64,000 bases of DNA, from positions 31,438-95,437 of the forward strand of contig JACDGV010000009.1 of NCBI GenBank assembly GCA_013821425.1, given 5' to 3'. The translations under genes were made by a program, and so were the position numbers. Of the stretch, positions 1-9,336 are shown in pieces (the stretch's first letter is position 1; every line of letters starts with the position of its first letter). The notes beneath the pieces are model-generated. The model made no database searches and was not told where the DNA came from. It worked only from the letters and a program-made list of their open reading frames with translations. This DNA comes from Nitrosospira sp. (GTDB lineage Bacteria > Pseudomonadota > Gammaproteobacteria > Burkholderiales > Nitrosomonadaceae).

Positions 1-1
1 T

Positions 2-919
2 CCGCAAGTGAGACGTTATGCGCCTCTCAACGTGGGGGTGGCGGAACTTGCGGCCGCGAGCCGGCTGCGCGAAGTCACCGTGCTCGGCAGCACGGCCGAT
101 CTATTGCCTGTGCGGCACATGCGGCTCGCGCAGGGCAGCTTTCTCGCCCAGGAAAGGGGCGCGGAGCGAAGCGCTCAAATCATTCTGGGGGCCCAGCTTG
201 TCCGCGAGTTCTTTCCGCAAGGCAATGCGGTCGGGCAGCGTGTGAGGCTCGGTGACCGGCGTTTCCTGGTGTCGGGCGTGCTTGCCCCCCAAGGGGAATC
301 GATGGGTTTCAATTCCGACGAAATCGTGATCATCCCGATCGGTTACGCCCAGGCGCTGTTCAATACTTCGTCGCTCTTCCGTATCCTCGTCGAAACCAAG
401 AGCCGCGGGGATCTTGCGTCCGCGAAGGACGCAATTCTCGACATCCTGAAACAGCGCCACGATGGGGAAGAAGACGTCACCGTTATCACGCAGGATGCGG
501 TGCTTGCCACTTTCGACCGTATTCTGCGGGCACTGACGCTCGGGGTGGCGGGAATCGCCGCCATCAGTCTGGCTGTGGCCGGTATCCTGGTGATGAACGT
601 GATGCTGGTCGCGGTAAGCCAGCGCACGTCGGAGATCGGTTTGCTGAAAGCCATTGGCGCCCCTTCCGCCGACGTGCACCGTTTGTTCCTGGCTGAAGCG
701 CTATGGCTATCGCTGGCGGGCGGCATGACAGGTTTTGCCCTCGGGCACTTCGGCAGCTTGCTAATCCGTATTGCGTATCCCCAGCTTCCGGCCTGGCCCC
801 CGGTCTGGGCCAGTTTTGCGGGAGTAGGCGTGGCTTTTGCAACGGGCCTTCTTGCCAGCCTTTTGCCCGCGGCGCGGGCCGCACGGCTGGATCCTGTCCG
901 CGCTCTGGGCGGCAAATGA
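2..919 (+). CDS. MacB/FtsX-type ABC transporter permease (5' truncated by window edge)
   Basis: Permease subunit of a MacB/LolC-type exporter, expected to sit in the inner membrane with a large periplasmic domain. The reading frame is open to the left edge, so the first membrane segment and the true start lie outside. What remains is the periplasmic MacB core (REVTVLGSTADLLPVRHM region, then a second lobe) and the C-terminal FtsX domain: a hydrophobic helix around residues 180-205 of the visible part, the family-typical SEIGLLKAIGA loop, two more helices, and the terminal ARLDPVRALGGK. The stop overlaps the start of the next permease by 4 bp (ATGA), so the two are translated together and probably form a heterodimer. 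The ATPase and membrane-fusion partner are expected upstream. The GTG at position 8 is only an internal codon. Confidence 0.85.
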   Translation, partial: PQVRRYAPLNVGVAELAAASRLREVTVLGSTADLLPVRHMRLAQGSFLAQERGAERSAQIILGAQLVREFFPQGNAVGQRVRLGDRRFLVSGVLAPQGESMGFNSDEIVIIPIGYAQALFNTSSLFRILVETKSRGDLASAKDAILDILKQRHDGEEDVTVITQDAVLATFDRILRALTLGVAGIAAISLAVAGILVMNVMLVAVSQRTSEIGLLKAIGAPSADVHRLFLAEALWLSLAGGMTGFALGHFGSLLIRIAYPQLPAWPPVWASFAGVGVAFATGLLASLLPAARAARLDPVRALGGK

Positions 920-2115
920 GTGCCATCGATACGCTGCGTTTTGCGCTGCGCGCCCTTGCCGCACACCGCCTGCGCACTATTTTATCCGCTACCGGGGTTG
1001 CAATAGGTATCGCCGCAGTAATCCTGCTGACCTCCATCGGTGAAGGCATCCACCAGTTCGTGCTGTCCGAATTCACCCAGTTCGGCACTAACATCGTCAA
1101 TATTACTCCAGGAAAAATCACCACGCATGGCGGGTCGTTGGGCGCGATCGGAAGCGCACGGCTGCTTACCATAGAGGATGCGCTGGCGCTAAAGGCGTCT
1201 CGCTACGCCCGGTATGTCAATGCCGGTGTAATGGGTAACGCGGAAATACGCGCTCGCGGACGCAGCCGGCGCGTCACGGTGTATGGGGAGAGCCCGGATT
1301 TTGCCCGCGCGTTCAATATGAGAGTGAGGACGGGCCAGTTTCTCCCCGCTGATGACCCGCGCAACCCACGCGCCTATGCCGTGCTGGGATCCAAGGTGCG
1401 CACCGAGTTATTCGGAAATACCAATCCTCTGGGGGCCATCCTTCAGGTCGGTATGTCCCGTTTTCGGGTGATCGGTGTCATGGAGTCCAAGGGGCAAGTG
1501 CTGGGCCTCGATCTTGACGACACCGTTTTCATCCCCACCACGCGCGCGCTCGAAATTTTCAATAGGGAAGGGGTGATGGAAATCAATATTGCCTATCAGC
1601 CTGGCGCCCCATTGCAAGCTGTAATCGAGGATATCCGCCGTATTCTGGTCTCAAGGCACGGACGCGAAGATTTCACCATCACGCCACAACAGCAAATGCT
1701 GGCTACGCTGGGCTCCGTGCTGGACGTGCTTATCTTCGCTGTTGCCGCGCTTGGCGGAATCTCGTTGCTGGTGGGTGCGGTGGGCATGGTAACGCTGATG
1801 CATATTGCCGTGGCCGAGCGCGTGGCCGAGATCGGCCTGCTTGCCGCGCTAGGCGCAACCCGGGCGCGCATCCGCATTCTGTTCCTGATGGAATCCATCA
1901 TACTGGCCTCGCTGGGTGGAATGGGCGGCCTGGCTGTCGGCGCCGGTCTTGCCTGGCTGCTGAAGTCCGCCGGGGTCGGCTTGCCGATACATACCCCGTG
2001 GAACTATGCCCTTGGCGCGATGTTAATTTCCGTGCTGATAGGCCTTGCGGCCGGGGTGGCACCTGCCATGCGCGCAGCTCGGCTAAATCCGATCGAGGCG
2101 CTTCGAACTGAATAA
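916..2115 (+). CDS. MacB/FtsX-type ABC transporter permease, second subunit
   Basis: Inner-membrane permease of a MacB-like ABC exporter, 399 aa, complete. The start is the ATG in the ATGA overlap with the preceding permease; an open frame continues further upstream, but its sequence there is a shadow of that gene. The N-terminal helix (TILSATGVAIGIAAVILLTS) precedes the periplasmic MacB core, and three C-terminal helices make the FtsX domain, with the signature VAEIGLLAALGATRARIR and a final RAARLNPIEALRTE. The two paralogous permeases are in tandem with no ATPase between them. The substrate cannot be told from sequence; lipoproteins, peptides and small molecules are all handled by this family. 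Confidence 0.9.
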   Translation: MSAIDTLRFALRALAAHRLRTILSATGVAIGIAAVILLTSIGEGIHQFVLSEFTQFGTNIVNITPGKITTHGGSLGAIGSARLLTIEDALALKASRYARYVNAGVMGNAEIRARGRSRRVTVYGESPDFARAFNMRVRTGQFLPADDPRNPRAYAVLGSKVRTELFGNTNPLGAILQVGMSRFRVIGVMESKGQVLGLDLDDTVFIPTTRALEIFNREGVMEINIAYQPGAPLQAVIEDIRRILVSRHGREDFTITPQQQMLATLGSVLDVLIFAVAALGGISLLVGAVGMVTLMHIAVAERVAEIGLLAALGATRARIRILFLMESIILASLGGMGGLAVGAGLAWLLKSAGVGLPIHTPWNYALGAMLISVLIGLAAGVAPAMRAARLNPIEALRTE

Positions 2116-2284
2116 CGCCGGGGAAGGGCAGGCTGCTTTCAAGAAACCGGGGCCGGCGATCTCTCAGCCTGGCTCTCCCTTGACTAGTGCAACGGGAACG
2201 ATGCTGTCAAACGTAAGCCTGCTCGATCCTTCCCCGCGCCCCGTTTTCTTGTGTATGCCCAGCTCCCCAGGAAAGACGCCGGGC

Positions 2285-2587
2285 TCAAGCGGAGGGAGGC
2301 TGTTTGTTGTTCCGCAGCCAGCGAAAAAAGAATACATAAATAAAGGCTGGAATGAACGGAAGAATCCAGGGGAACATCTGCGTGAGCCATGCGGCATAAA
2401 AACTGTCCATGTAGCGCGCCTTGGCGAGAGCGCAGGCACCGGCAGCGGGAATGCTGCACGCGAGCTCGATCTCCAGGGAGGCCTGGGCATGGGCGCGCCA
2501 CAGCCAGTACGCCATCGAGGCCGCGAAAATGATCAGCAGGAGGGTAAACAGGGTTATTCGCCCCTTTTGTGGCGGCATCGGTTGCAT
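2285..2587 (-). CDS. Small two-helix membrane protein, function unknown
   Basis: A 100-residue protein with an N-terminal hydrophobic helix (about residues 11-29, LFTLLLIIFAASMAYWLW), a central soluble stretch with two cysteines, and a second hydrophobic segment near residues 72-90 (FPWILPFIPAFIYVFFF) followed by RWLRNNK. This gives a plausible hairpin with the basic end in the cytoplasm. I do not recognise the family. It lies convergent to the upstream permease pair. No strong Shine-Dalgarno is visible before the ATG, so reality rests on its membrane-protein composition. Confidence 0.5.
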   Translation of the reverse strand: MQPMPPQKGRITLFTLLLIIFAASMAYWLWRAHAQASLEIELACSIPAAGACALAKARYMDSFYAAWLTQMFPWILPFIPAFIYVFFFRWLRNNKQPPSA

Positions 2588-2821
2588 TTTTTGTTGTCGC
2601 AGGGCTTTGTCGTCAGGCGGGAATCAGCGGGATGACAATGTACGGGAGGCTGAAAAGGCGGGGTAAGGGCAACAACTTCGTTCTGCACAGCTGTTTCAGC
2701 AGCAGTTCGCCTCTTGAGCGAATGATGTGCCTGGGGTGAAACGTTGTCAAGCCTCGGGCGGAGTTCGGCTGCCCGGCGCCGGAGCGAGAATGACTTCCTG
2801 AACCTATCCTGAGCGGACGGT

Positions 2822-4516
2822 TCAGGCGTTGCGAAAGCGCGTGCGTTTGAGCAGCAGGATGGTGAGTAGCGGCAGCACGAAGCCGATAACCGTCACCGCT
2901 ATTAACAGCATCCCCAGTTCACTGTAATCTGCCGGAATCGTGACCTGGCCCGTTTCGCGGTCCTCCACTTCGCGGGTGACCACAAAGATTTGATTGAGGT
3001 ACTTGGTTCCAAGCTGCGAGGCTGACAGGGCAAGATTGGTGAACGACGCCATGACTGCAAAAAACGTCGCCTTGAGCCTGTCGGGCGCAGAGTTGGCAAT
3101 CCAGGCAAGCATGGGAATCATCGCGATTTGCCCGAGAGGCGATTCGAGCGCGGTATCGATCACGGCAATAAAGCGGGCGTCGACCACGCCCCCTGTTCGT
3201 GCGGCAGTCCATTCATGCAGGCCGAAATACATGCCGATGGTCGGCAGCGATAGCAGGGTGCCAGCCACGGTAAGAAAGCCGACGATATAGGCTATCGAGC
3301 GTTCCGCCATGAAGCGGCGGAAAATGAACATTCCAAAAAGGGTCAGTGTCGCGCCAATCAGCGACAATGTAGCCAGAAACTGCTGGTCGAAGCCCAGGCT
3401 GTCAATCATCCACCAGGTGGACCCCGCGCCTGGCCCCGGTATGGCGCGAAACACGAATATGAGAACCGCCGTGCCTACCAGCACATTGCGCGCGTCGGGC
3501 TCCAGTTCGCCTGTCAGTCTCCACATCAGGAAAAGCACGATAGACATGGAAATGATGAAGATGATTTCTTCCCCGCCGGGAATACCGCTCAGGCCCACGC
3601 TCAGCGATGCTGCGGTAAAGGCAAGCCCACCGCCCAGAATCCACCAGTTTACGGGCGGAGGCTCAATGTCGGCGCCAAGCATCGCTTCACTTTCCTTGCG
3701 GCTATATCCTTGTGCCCCAAAGCGGGCAATGTCGCGCCGCCGCAACCAGGCCGCGAACGCGACCCCGCAAACCGAAACAAGAGGAATTATCAACCCCAGC
3801 TCGTAGACGAAAAGGTAAGCGGCTGCTTTCTCCGCCTCCGGTAATTCGCCCACGCCGCGCAGGACCACGACATTAACCACCGAAACCAGGATGCCGCCGC
3901 TGATGATGGCAACACGTCCCAGTGTCTGCATGGTGACATGCATTGACTTGCGATCTTTAAGCGCCAGCGGGTTTCCATGCTCGTCCACACGCGGCACGGC
4001 TTCGACCGTCATCGCATCCGCTACCACATCCTGAAGCACATACCCGATAGGGGCGAGCAACGCAGCCGTTACATACCAGGTTTCCACGGTGGCGACGGCG
4101 CGCATGGCATCCAGGTACCCGAGAAGCCCGATCATGATCACCAGGCTCAGCGTGATCAGGCCCGCGCCGGTATACACGAGCAGGCTCTTCCAGCGCCAGA
4201 CCAGGTCCACCAGGTGACCCAGGGGCATCTTCAATGCCCACGGCAGCATCATCCAGAACCCGAGCGCCGCGAGAAACTCGGCCGAAAGCCCCAGCCGCTC
4301 CTTGACGTAAAACGTGCCGACGATACTGGTCAGGCCCGAGATGCCGGCAGCGGCGTATACCATCAGTGGCGGCAGGTAGGACAGCCGCATTTCTCTTCCC
4401 AGCGCAAGAATGTTGGCATCGAGCCAGTGGCCTACAGTAGCAAAGAGCCCTCTGGCCGGCCGTGCGGTTGTCTCAACAACGGTTTTCTCAGGAGGGTTAC
4501 TCATTGTGTGCGGCAC
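2822..4516 (-). CDS. Folate-biopterin transporter (FBT/BT1)-like MFS transporter
   Basis: A 564-residue polytopic inner-membrane protein with about twelve hydrophobic helices. The stretch GYVLQDVVADAMTVEAVPR, early conserved residues MVYAAAGISGLTSIVGTFYVKERLGLSAEF, and the PWALKMPLGHLVDL loop are characteristic of the BT1/FBT branch of the major facilitator superfamily, which in other organisms moves folates or pterins. The N-terminal 30 residues are polar and cytoplasmic. The gene is followed downstream by nothing on its strand and is preceded by the squalene synthase about 100 bp away on the same strand, so the two might share a transcript. The substrate in this organism is not established. 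Confidence 0.8.
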   Translation of the reverse strand: MPHTMSNPPEKTVVETTARPARGLFATVGHWLDANILALGREMRLSYLPPLMVYAAAGISGLTSIVGTFYVKERLGLSAEFLAALGFWMMLPWALKMPLGHLVDLVWRWKSLLVYTGAGLITLSLVIMIGLLGYLDAMRAVATVETWYVTAALLAPIGYVLQDVVADAMTVEAVPRVDEHGNPLALKDRKSMHVTMQTLGRVAIISGGILVSVVNVVVLRGVGELPEAEKAAAYLFVYELGLIIPLVSVCGVAFAAWLRRRDIARFGAQGYSRKESEAMLGADIEPPPVNWWILGGGLAFTAASLSVGLSGIPGGEEIIFIISMSIVLFLMWRLTGELEPDARNVLVGTAVLIFVFRAIPGPGAGSTWWMIDSLGFDQQFLATLSLIGATLTLFGMFIFRRFMAERSIAYIVGFLTVAGTLLSLPTIGMYFGLHEWTAARTGGVVDARFIAVIDTALESPLGQIAMIPMLAWIANSAPDRLKATFFAVMASFTNLALSASQLGTKYLNQIFVVTREVEDRETGQVTIPADYSELGMLLIAVTVIGFVLPLLTILLLKRTRFRNA

Positions 4517-4622
4517 GACAAAGATTTCATTGCAGGCATCGCCTCGTGGAACGCATGGGTTTATCCACTCGCACCTCAGGAACTTCGGGGCGGCTTATGC
4601 TGCGCTAACGCTGGCCCACCGT

Positions 4623-5678
4623 TCAGCCAAATTGGCTTCGGAGACGTTCCCAGTAGGAGGTCGCCACGAATGCATTCGCACAGGTGAGAGTCGTCACCGC
4701 CATGACACGATACACAATGCCGCGCGGCACTTTGACATTGACCGCGGGGTTCAACAGATCGGGAGCTGCCGCGACGCGCTTCAAAGTTTCCCCCGCCAAT
4801 AATATGGGCCAGATGCAGGCCAGCCGCTGGCGAATCTCGGATACCGGGATCGCCATCGCGTAAGCCCAGCCCTGATCGAGATGTTCCATTGCGAGTGTTA
4901 TGAGCTGGTCCAGGACTGGCCTGAACTTGGGCAAATTGCCTTCACACAGCAAATCGGCCGGTTTCAACCCGGCTTGTTCAAGGAGAGACCCCGGCACATA
5001 GCAACGGCCATCATGCAGGTCACGTGCGATGTCCTTGACGATATTCGTAAGTTGCAGCCCTTTTCCGAATCTTACTCCGAGCGCCGACATCTCCGCGACA
5101 TTCCAGCGAGACATTGCCGGCCGGTGCGCGCACACCATTCTGGTCCAGAATTCGCCAACACAACCGGCCACATAATAAGTGTACCGGTCCAGTTCGTCCA
5201 GCGTGGACAACGCAGTGACTTGCCCGTTGGATTCACTAGGGAAGCGGGTTAAATCCATTTCCATACCCTCGGGCAGCACCTTCATCAACCACTGGATTCG
5301 GCCCCGGTCGCCGGCTGAGCACCTCTCGTACAATTTAAAGCAGTCTTCCAGCCGCTGAAGAAGGACGCCTTCCGCCGAATCCTTCTGGTGGGGAACAAGC
5401 GCGGCTTGAATCTCCTGTATGGCTTTCCAATCGATCCCGGCAGTGGTGAATTGCGCACGGAACCGGTTCAGGTATTCCAAGCGCTGCGCGCGGCCGATCA
5501 GGTCCGTATCGGCGATAGTATCTGCCGCCCGCGCAAAGAGATATGACAAAGCCATCTGGTCGCGCACCCCCACCGGCAGCACATTCAGCGTGAGGTAGAA
5601 CGAACGGGAGACCTGCTTGAGGATGCCGTGAAGAAGTTCCTCTGTGGCCGGATCAGTACTCAAGGATAGGAATTCCAA
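4623..5678 (-). CDS. Squalene/phytoene synthase family protein (farnesyl-diphosphate farnesyltransferase type)
   Basis: Head-to-head prenyl synthase, 351 aa, expected to condense two farnesyl diphosphates to presqualene diphosphate and squalene. Visible motifs are SRSFYLTLNVLP (residues 24-35), the first aspartate-rich motif DTIAD (53-57), YVAGCVGEFWTRM, and the second DxxxD in LQLTNIVKDIARDLHDGR, which bind Mg-diphosphate. The C-terminus has a hydrophobic stretch (GIVYRVMAVTTLTCANAFVATSYW) that could anchor it to the membrane, as in squalene synthases. That, together with the length, favours squalene over phytoene synthesis. A hopanoid or sterol-type role is inferred. A CruF-type carotenoid protein at 22.1-22.9 kb is not adjacent. 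Confidence 0.85.
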   Translation of the reverse strand: MEFLSLSTDPATEELLHGILKQVSRSFYLTLNVLPVGVRDQMALSYLFARAADTIADTDLIGRAQRLEYLNRFRAQFTTAGIDWKAIQEIQAALVPHQKDSAEGVLLQRLEDCFKLYERCSAGDRGRIQWLMKVLPEGMEMDLTRFPSESNGQVTALSTLDELDRYTYYVAGCVGEFWTRMVCAHRPAMSRWNVAEMSALGVRFGKGLQLTNIVKDIARDLHDGRCYVPGSLLEQAGLKPADLLCEGNLPKFRPVLDQLITLAMEHLDQGWAYAMAIPVSEIRQRLACIWPILLAGETLKRVAAAPDLLNPAVNVKVPRGIVYRVMAVTTLTCANAFVATSYWERLRSQFG

Positions 5679-6128
5679 AAACGACTCATCAACAAGGGGC
5701 GAACATTACATGGTGACGAAGCTGAAGGTCAAGATGTTGTGTTCTTCAAACCGTATATGGGGCAGAAAAGCTTCGAATTTTAAGTGGATGGCATTAACTA
5801 AACCGCGAAAGACGCGATGATTTGGAGTTCAAGTAAAATGAGGGCAGATTCACTATTCATGCTCCTGGCGTAGTTGTTATAGCTGGAAATATAGATGCCC
5901 CAAACTATAAATCAGATTAAATAAATGTTACCGAACGTTGACGCATCCGCTTGAGAACAATAACGCAAAGGCTAATAGCTTCGGAAGTAGTACTTTGGTC
6001 TAATTGTGACCAAGAAATCGATGATGCATAGTATCAAAAAGGGCTTGAGAAGGCTTTGCTAAAAGGATCATGATCACCGCCTAGAACATTTGAATAAAAT
6101 GACAGAGCAAAATAGAAATGACAAAAGA
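5679..6128. other. AT-rich intergenic region upstream of cas3
   Basis: About 450 bp with no convincing gene, between the divergent squalene synthase and the Cas operon. It is visibly more AT-rich than the flanking left-hand genes. It must hold the promoters of both directions. A TTGACG at 5939 with a weak partner box about 17 bp downstream is a possible sigma-70 site, but I would not rely on it. No inverted repeat typical of a repressor site stands out. Confidence 0.4.
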
Positions 6129-8612
6129 ATGAGTAATACGACTTTATACATTGCACATCAAAGAAAGTCAGATGGGGCCATCCAAACTCTGGAGAGCCAT
6201 TTACTTGAAGTCTCACGTATTGCGAGAGCCCTAGCAGGGAAAATCAACTTACAGGATCAGGGTGAGTTAATTGGCTTGCTCCATGACCTAGGAAAATATA
6301 GCAGCGAGTTTCAAGATTATCTGAAATCTGCCGTTGGCTTGATAGACCAAGATGAGGATGAGTTTGTCGATGCAAAAGGCATGAAAGGAAAGGTGGACCA
6401 TTCCACTGCCGGAGCTCAGCTCGTTTGGCAGGAACTTGCCAACCAAGGCGAGATAGGACGGGTTGTTGCGCAGATACTCTCTTTGTGTATTGCCTCTCAT
6501 CACTCCGGTTTGATTGATTGCCTATCCTCTGATTCCAGCAGTTTTGGGGAGGATCGTTTCGCGAAAAGAATCAATAAGTCAGATAATCGCACCCATCTTC
6601 AGGAAGCTATCGCCAAGATGGATAATACCGTTACTGTACGCTTTCGTGAGTTAGTGAACAGCCTCGAAATTATTATCGGTATTAAAGAGTCCATTAGCAA
6701 AATTGCGCGTGGAGAGAAATGTGGCAATGAGCAAATTATCCGGTTCAAGGTAGGACTGTTAGTTCGATACTTATTCAGTTGCCTGATTGATGCTGACCGT
6801 ATCGATAGTGCCGATTTTGAAAAGCCCCAGGCAGCGAAGGCAAGGCGACATGGAAAATACACTGAATGGGGGCACTTGATAAATCGACTTAATAGTCATT
6901 TATCATGTTTTGAGGTCAATAAACCCATCGACAAACTTCGCGTTAGTATTTCTCTGCATTGCCGGGACAAAGCAGAGAATGGAAAAGGCATCTACACCCT
7001 GACAGTTCCTACAGGCGGAGGCAAGACACTCTCCAGCCTGCGCTTCGCTTTGCATCACGCTGAAAAGCACAAGATGGACCGGATAATTTACGCCATCCCT
7101 TTTACCTCCATCATTGAACAGAATGCTGATGTGGTCCGGGAAATTCTTGAGTCAGATGGTGCGAAATCCGATAGCGTTGTTCTTGAGCATCATTCCAACC
7201 TCATGCCGGAAGAGGAAAATTGGAAGACCAAGATGCTGGTCGAAAACTGGGATGCGCCTATCGTCTATACCACCAACGTACAGATGCTTGAAACGCTGTT
7301 TGGTGCAGGTACACGCGGCCCACGGCGGCTGCATCAATTGGCGAATGCTGTATTGGTTTTCGACGAAATTCAAACCCTGCCTGTTAACTGTATTCACCTT
7401 TTCTGCAATGCCATCAATTTTCTCGTTGAGCATTGCGGTACGACAGTCGTGCTGTGTACGGCGACACAACCGCTCATGGATATGGTGGAGCAATCAAAAG
7501 GGGCGCTACGTATTCCACCGGGCAATGAAATTATGCCTGATGTGGGTGAGCTTTTCAGGAAGCTCAAACGGGTCGAAGTTCTCAATCGGAGAAAGCCCGG
7601 TGGCTGGTCGGATAAGGAAGTTGCAACGCTTGCAATGGAAGAAGCCAAGAAAGTCAGTAGTTGCTTGGTGATCGTTAATACCAAGAAATCAGCTCAAGCG
7701 CTATTTCAGTTATGCCGCGAAGAGAAGACAGCCGTGCCGATTTACCACCTGAGCACGAACATGTGCCCAGTCCACCGCCGCCTCACTCTCGATGAAATTC
7801 GGCAACGCCTTGAAGCCACGGAGCCAATACTATGTATCAGCACCCAGTTGATTGAAGCGGGTGTGGATGTGGACTTTGGTGCAGTTATCCGCTCAGTTGC
7901 AGGACTCGATTCCATTGCGCAGGCAGCGGGCAGATGCAATCGGAATGGGCGGCGGGATATTGGGCATGTCCATGTCGTCAACCTCAACGAAGAGCGCGTA
8001 GATATGCTCACGGATATCGCTTGTGGACAGCGTATTACCGAGCGGCTTCTCGACGAGTTTGAAAAAGACCCCGCCCGATTTGATTACGACTTGCTTGCAC
8101 CGACCGCAATAGCTTGCTACTTCAACTACTATTTTGCGGAGCGCCGTGGCGAAATGGATTACCCAGTCGGTAGCAAAGTATTGGGGCACGACGACACGCT
8201 GCTAAACCTGCTTGCTGGTAACGCCAATGCAACAGAAGAATTTCGCCGCTGTCAGGGTTCGCCATTCAGTATGTATCTTCGTCAATCATTCATGGCTGCC
8301 GCCAAGGCGTTCAAGTCAATTGATGCGCCAACCCGTGGCGTCATCGTTCCTTACGGGAGTGCTGGCAAAGAATTGATCGGTGAGCTATGTGGGGCATTCG
8401 AGGTTGAAAAACAATTTAAACTCTTGCATAGGGCGCAGCAATATACCGTCAACATATTTCCTCATCAGTTAGAAAAGCTTCAAAAAGAAAAAGCCTTGCA
8501 TGAAATACAGACCGGGGTGGATATTCTCTATCTTGCAGACTCCCGTTACTACAGCGAGGATTTCGGGTTGAGCTTAACCCCAGAAGGGAAAATGGAGGTT
8601 CATTGTGTTTGA
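6129..8612 (+). CDS. cas3: CRISPR-associated helicase/nuclease Cas3 (type I-C)
   Basis: Degrades the target DNA after Cascade recognition; fused HD nuclease and superfamily 2 helicase, 827 aa. The HD domain shows H24, the HD pair at 52-53 with K56 (LLHDLGK) and a later SHHSG. The helicase has Walker A PTGGGKT near residue 293, the DEIQ box near 411 ([11 protein letters not shown]), motif III CTATQP, and [12 protein letters not shown] near the end of the helicase core. I chose the ATG at 6129 because family members begin just before the YIAH segment; an in-frame ATG at 6099 and TTG at 6090 give 10 or 13 more residues, with no clear Shine-Dalgarno to decide. It overlaps cas5c by 8 bp. Codon use looks more AT-rich than in surrounding genes. 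Confidence 0.96.
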   Translation: MSNTTLYIAHQRKSDGAIQTLESHLLEVSRIARALAGKINLQDQGELIGLLHDLGKYSSEFQDYLKSAVGLIDQDEDEFVDAKGMKGKVDHSTAGAQLVWQELANQGEIGRVVAQILSLCIASHHSGLIDCLSSDSSSFGEDRFAKRINKSDNRTHLQEAIAKMDNTVTVRFRELVNSLEIIIGIKESISKIARGEKCGNEQIIRFKVGLLVRYLFSCLIDADRIDSADFEKPQAAKARRHGKYTEWGHLINRLNSHLSCFEVNKPIDKLRVSISLHCRDKAENGKGIYTLTVPTGGGKTLSSLRFALHHAEKHKMDRIIYAIPFTSIIEQNADVVREILESDGAKSDSVVLEHHSNLMPEEENWKTKMLVENWDAPIVYTTNVQMLETLFGAGTRGPRRLHQLANAVLVFDEIQTLPVNCIHLFCNAINFLVEHCGTTVVLCTATQPLMDMVEQSKGALRIPPGNEIMPDVGELFRKLKRVEVLNRRKPGGWSDKEVATLAMEEAKKVSSCLVIVNTKKSAQALFQLCREEKTAVPIYHLSTNMCPVHRRLTLDEIRQRLEATEPILCISTQLIEAGVDVDFGAVIRSVAGLDSIAQAAGRCNRNGRRDIGHVHVVNLNEERVDMLTDIACGQRITERLLDEFEKDPARFDYDLLAPTAIACYFNYYFAERRGEMDYPVGSKVLGHDDTLLNLLAGNANATEEFRRCQGSPFSMYLRQSFMAAAKAFKSIDAPTRGVIVPYGSAGKELIGELCGAFEVEKQFKLLHRAQQYTVNIFPHQLEKLQKEKALHEIQTGVDILYLADSRYYSEDFGLSLTPEGKMEVHCV

Positions 8613-9336
8613 TTTCAGAAGAAGCAGTATTGAATTCAAGGTCTGGGGACGATTCGCCCTCTTTACTGATCCACTGACAAAAATCGGAGGCGAGAAGTGT
8701 TCCTACCATATCCCGACTTACGAAGCGCTCAAGGGTGTTGCAAAGTCAATCTACTGGAAGCCCACCATTATTTGGGTGATTGACGAAGTTCGGGTGATGA
8801 AGCGCATTCGCACACAGACCAAAGGCACCAAGCCACTGGAGTATGGTGGTGGCAACACTTTGGCGATCTACACCTTTCTCTCTGATGTTGAGTATCAGGT
8901 GAAGGCACATTTTGAATGGAACATGCACCGACCTGAACTGGCGGAAGACCGCAACGAAGCCAAGCATCATATCGTTGCCAAGCGAATGCTGGAACGTGGC
9001 GGTCGGCAAGACATTTTTCTTGGCACCCGTGATTGCCAAGGCTATGTCGAACCTTGCACGTTTGGCGCGGGTGAAGGAGCTTACGACAGCGATGGCAGAC
9101 TTGCTTACGGGCTGATGTTTCATGGTTTTGATTATCCCGATGAAACTGGCGGCAACAATCTCCACACTCGTTTTTGGCAACCCTCGATAGTGAACGGCGT
9201 GATTCGATTTGTTCGCCCGGAGGACTGCAAAGTTCGTAAGTTTGTCAGGAAAATGTCCGTCAAGAAATTTGAGCAAGGTCAGAATCTTCTCGGTGTAGAA
9301 AACGAGGAGTCCTTTTCTTTGCGGGAGCTGGCATGA
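8605..9336 (+). CDS. cas5c: Cas5c (Cas5d), pre-crRNA processing endonuclease of type I-C Cascade
   Basis: In type I-C systems, which lack Cas6, this subunit cuts the CRISPR transcript and stays bound to the crRNA 5' handle. The protein is 243 aa and starts with GTG inside the end of cas3. The known catalytic residues of the Bacillus halodurans protein are Tyr46, Lys116 and His117. Here Y50 (in SIYW) and K120-H121 (in EAKHH) occur at the same spacing, so the active site looks intact. The sequence [18 protein letters not shown] and the glycine-rich [12 protein letters not shown] are typical of the family. It overlaps cas8c by 4 bp (ATGA). Confidence 0.95.
   Translation: MFDFRRSSIEFKVWGRFALFTDPLTKIGGEKCSYHIPTYEALKGVAKSIYWKPTIIWVIDEVRVMKRIRTQTKGTKPLEYGGGNTLAIYTFLSDVEYQVKAHFEWNMHRPELAEDRNEAKHHIVAKRMLERGGRQDIFLGTRDCQGYVEPCTFGAGEGAYDSDGRLAYGLMFHGFDYPDETGGNNLHTRFWQPSIVNGVIRFVRPEDCKVRKFVRKMSVKKFEQGQNLLGVENEESFSLRELA

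Noticed and set aside
703..915. Upstream extension of the second permease frame
   Set aside because: Overlaps the first permease; the ATG at 916 in the ATGA overlap gives a family-typical N-terminus.
8..919. GTG at 8 as the true start of the first permease
   Set aside because: The frame is open to the left edge and the first membrane helix is missing, so the gene starts outside the window.
5679..6128. Possible second CRISPR array or anti-CRISPR gene upstream of cas3
   Set aside because: No repeats and no coherent small gene seen on either strand.
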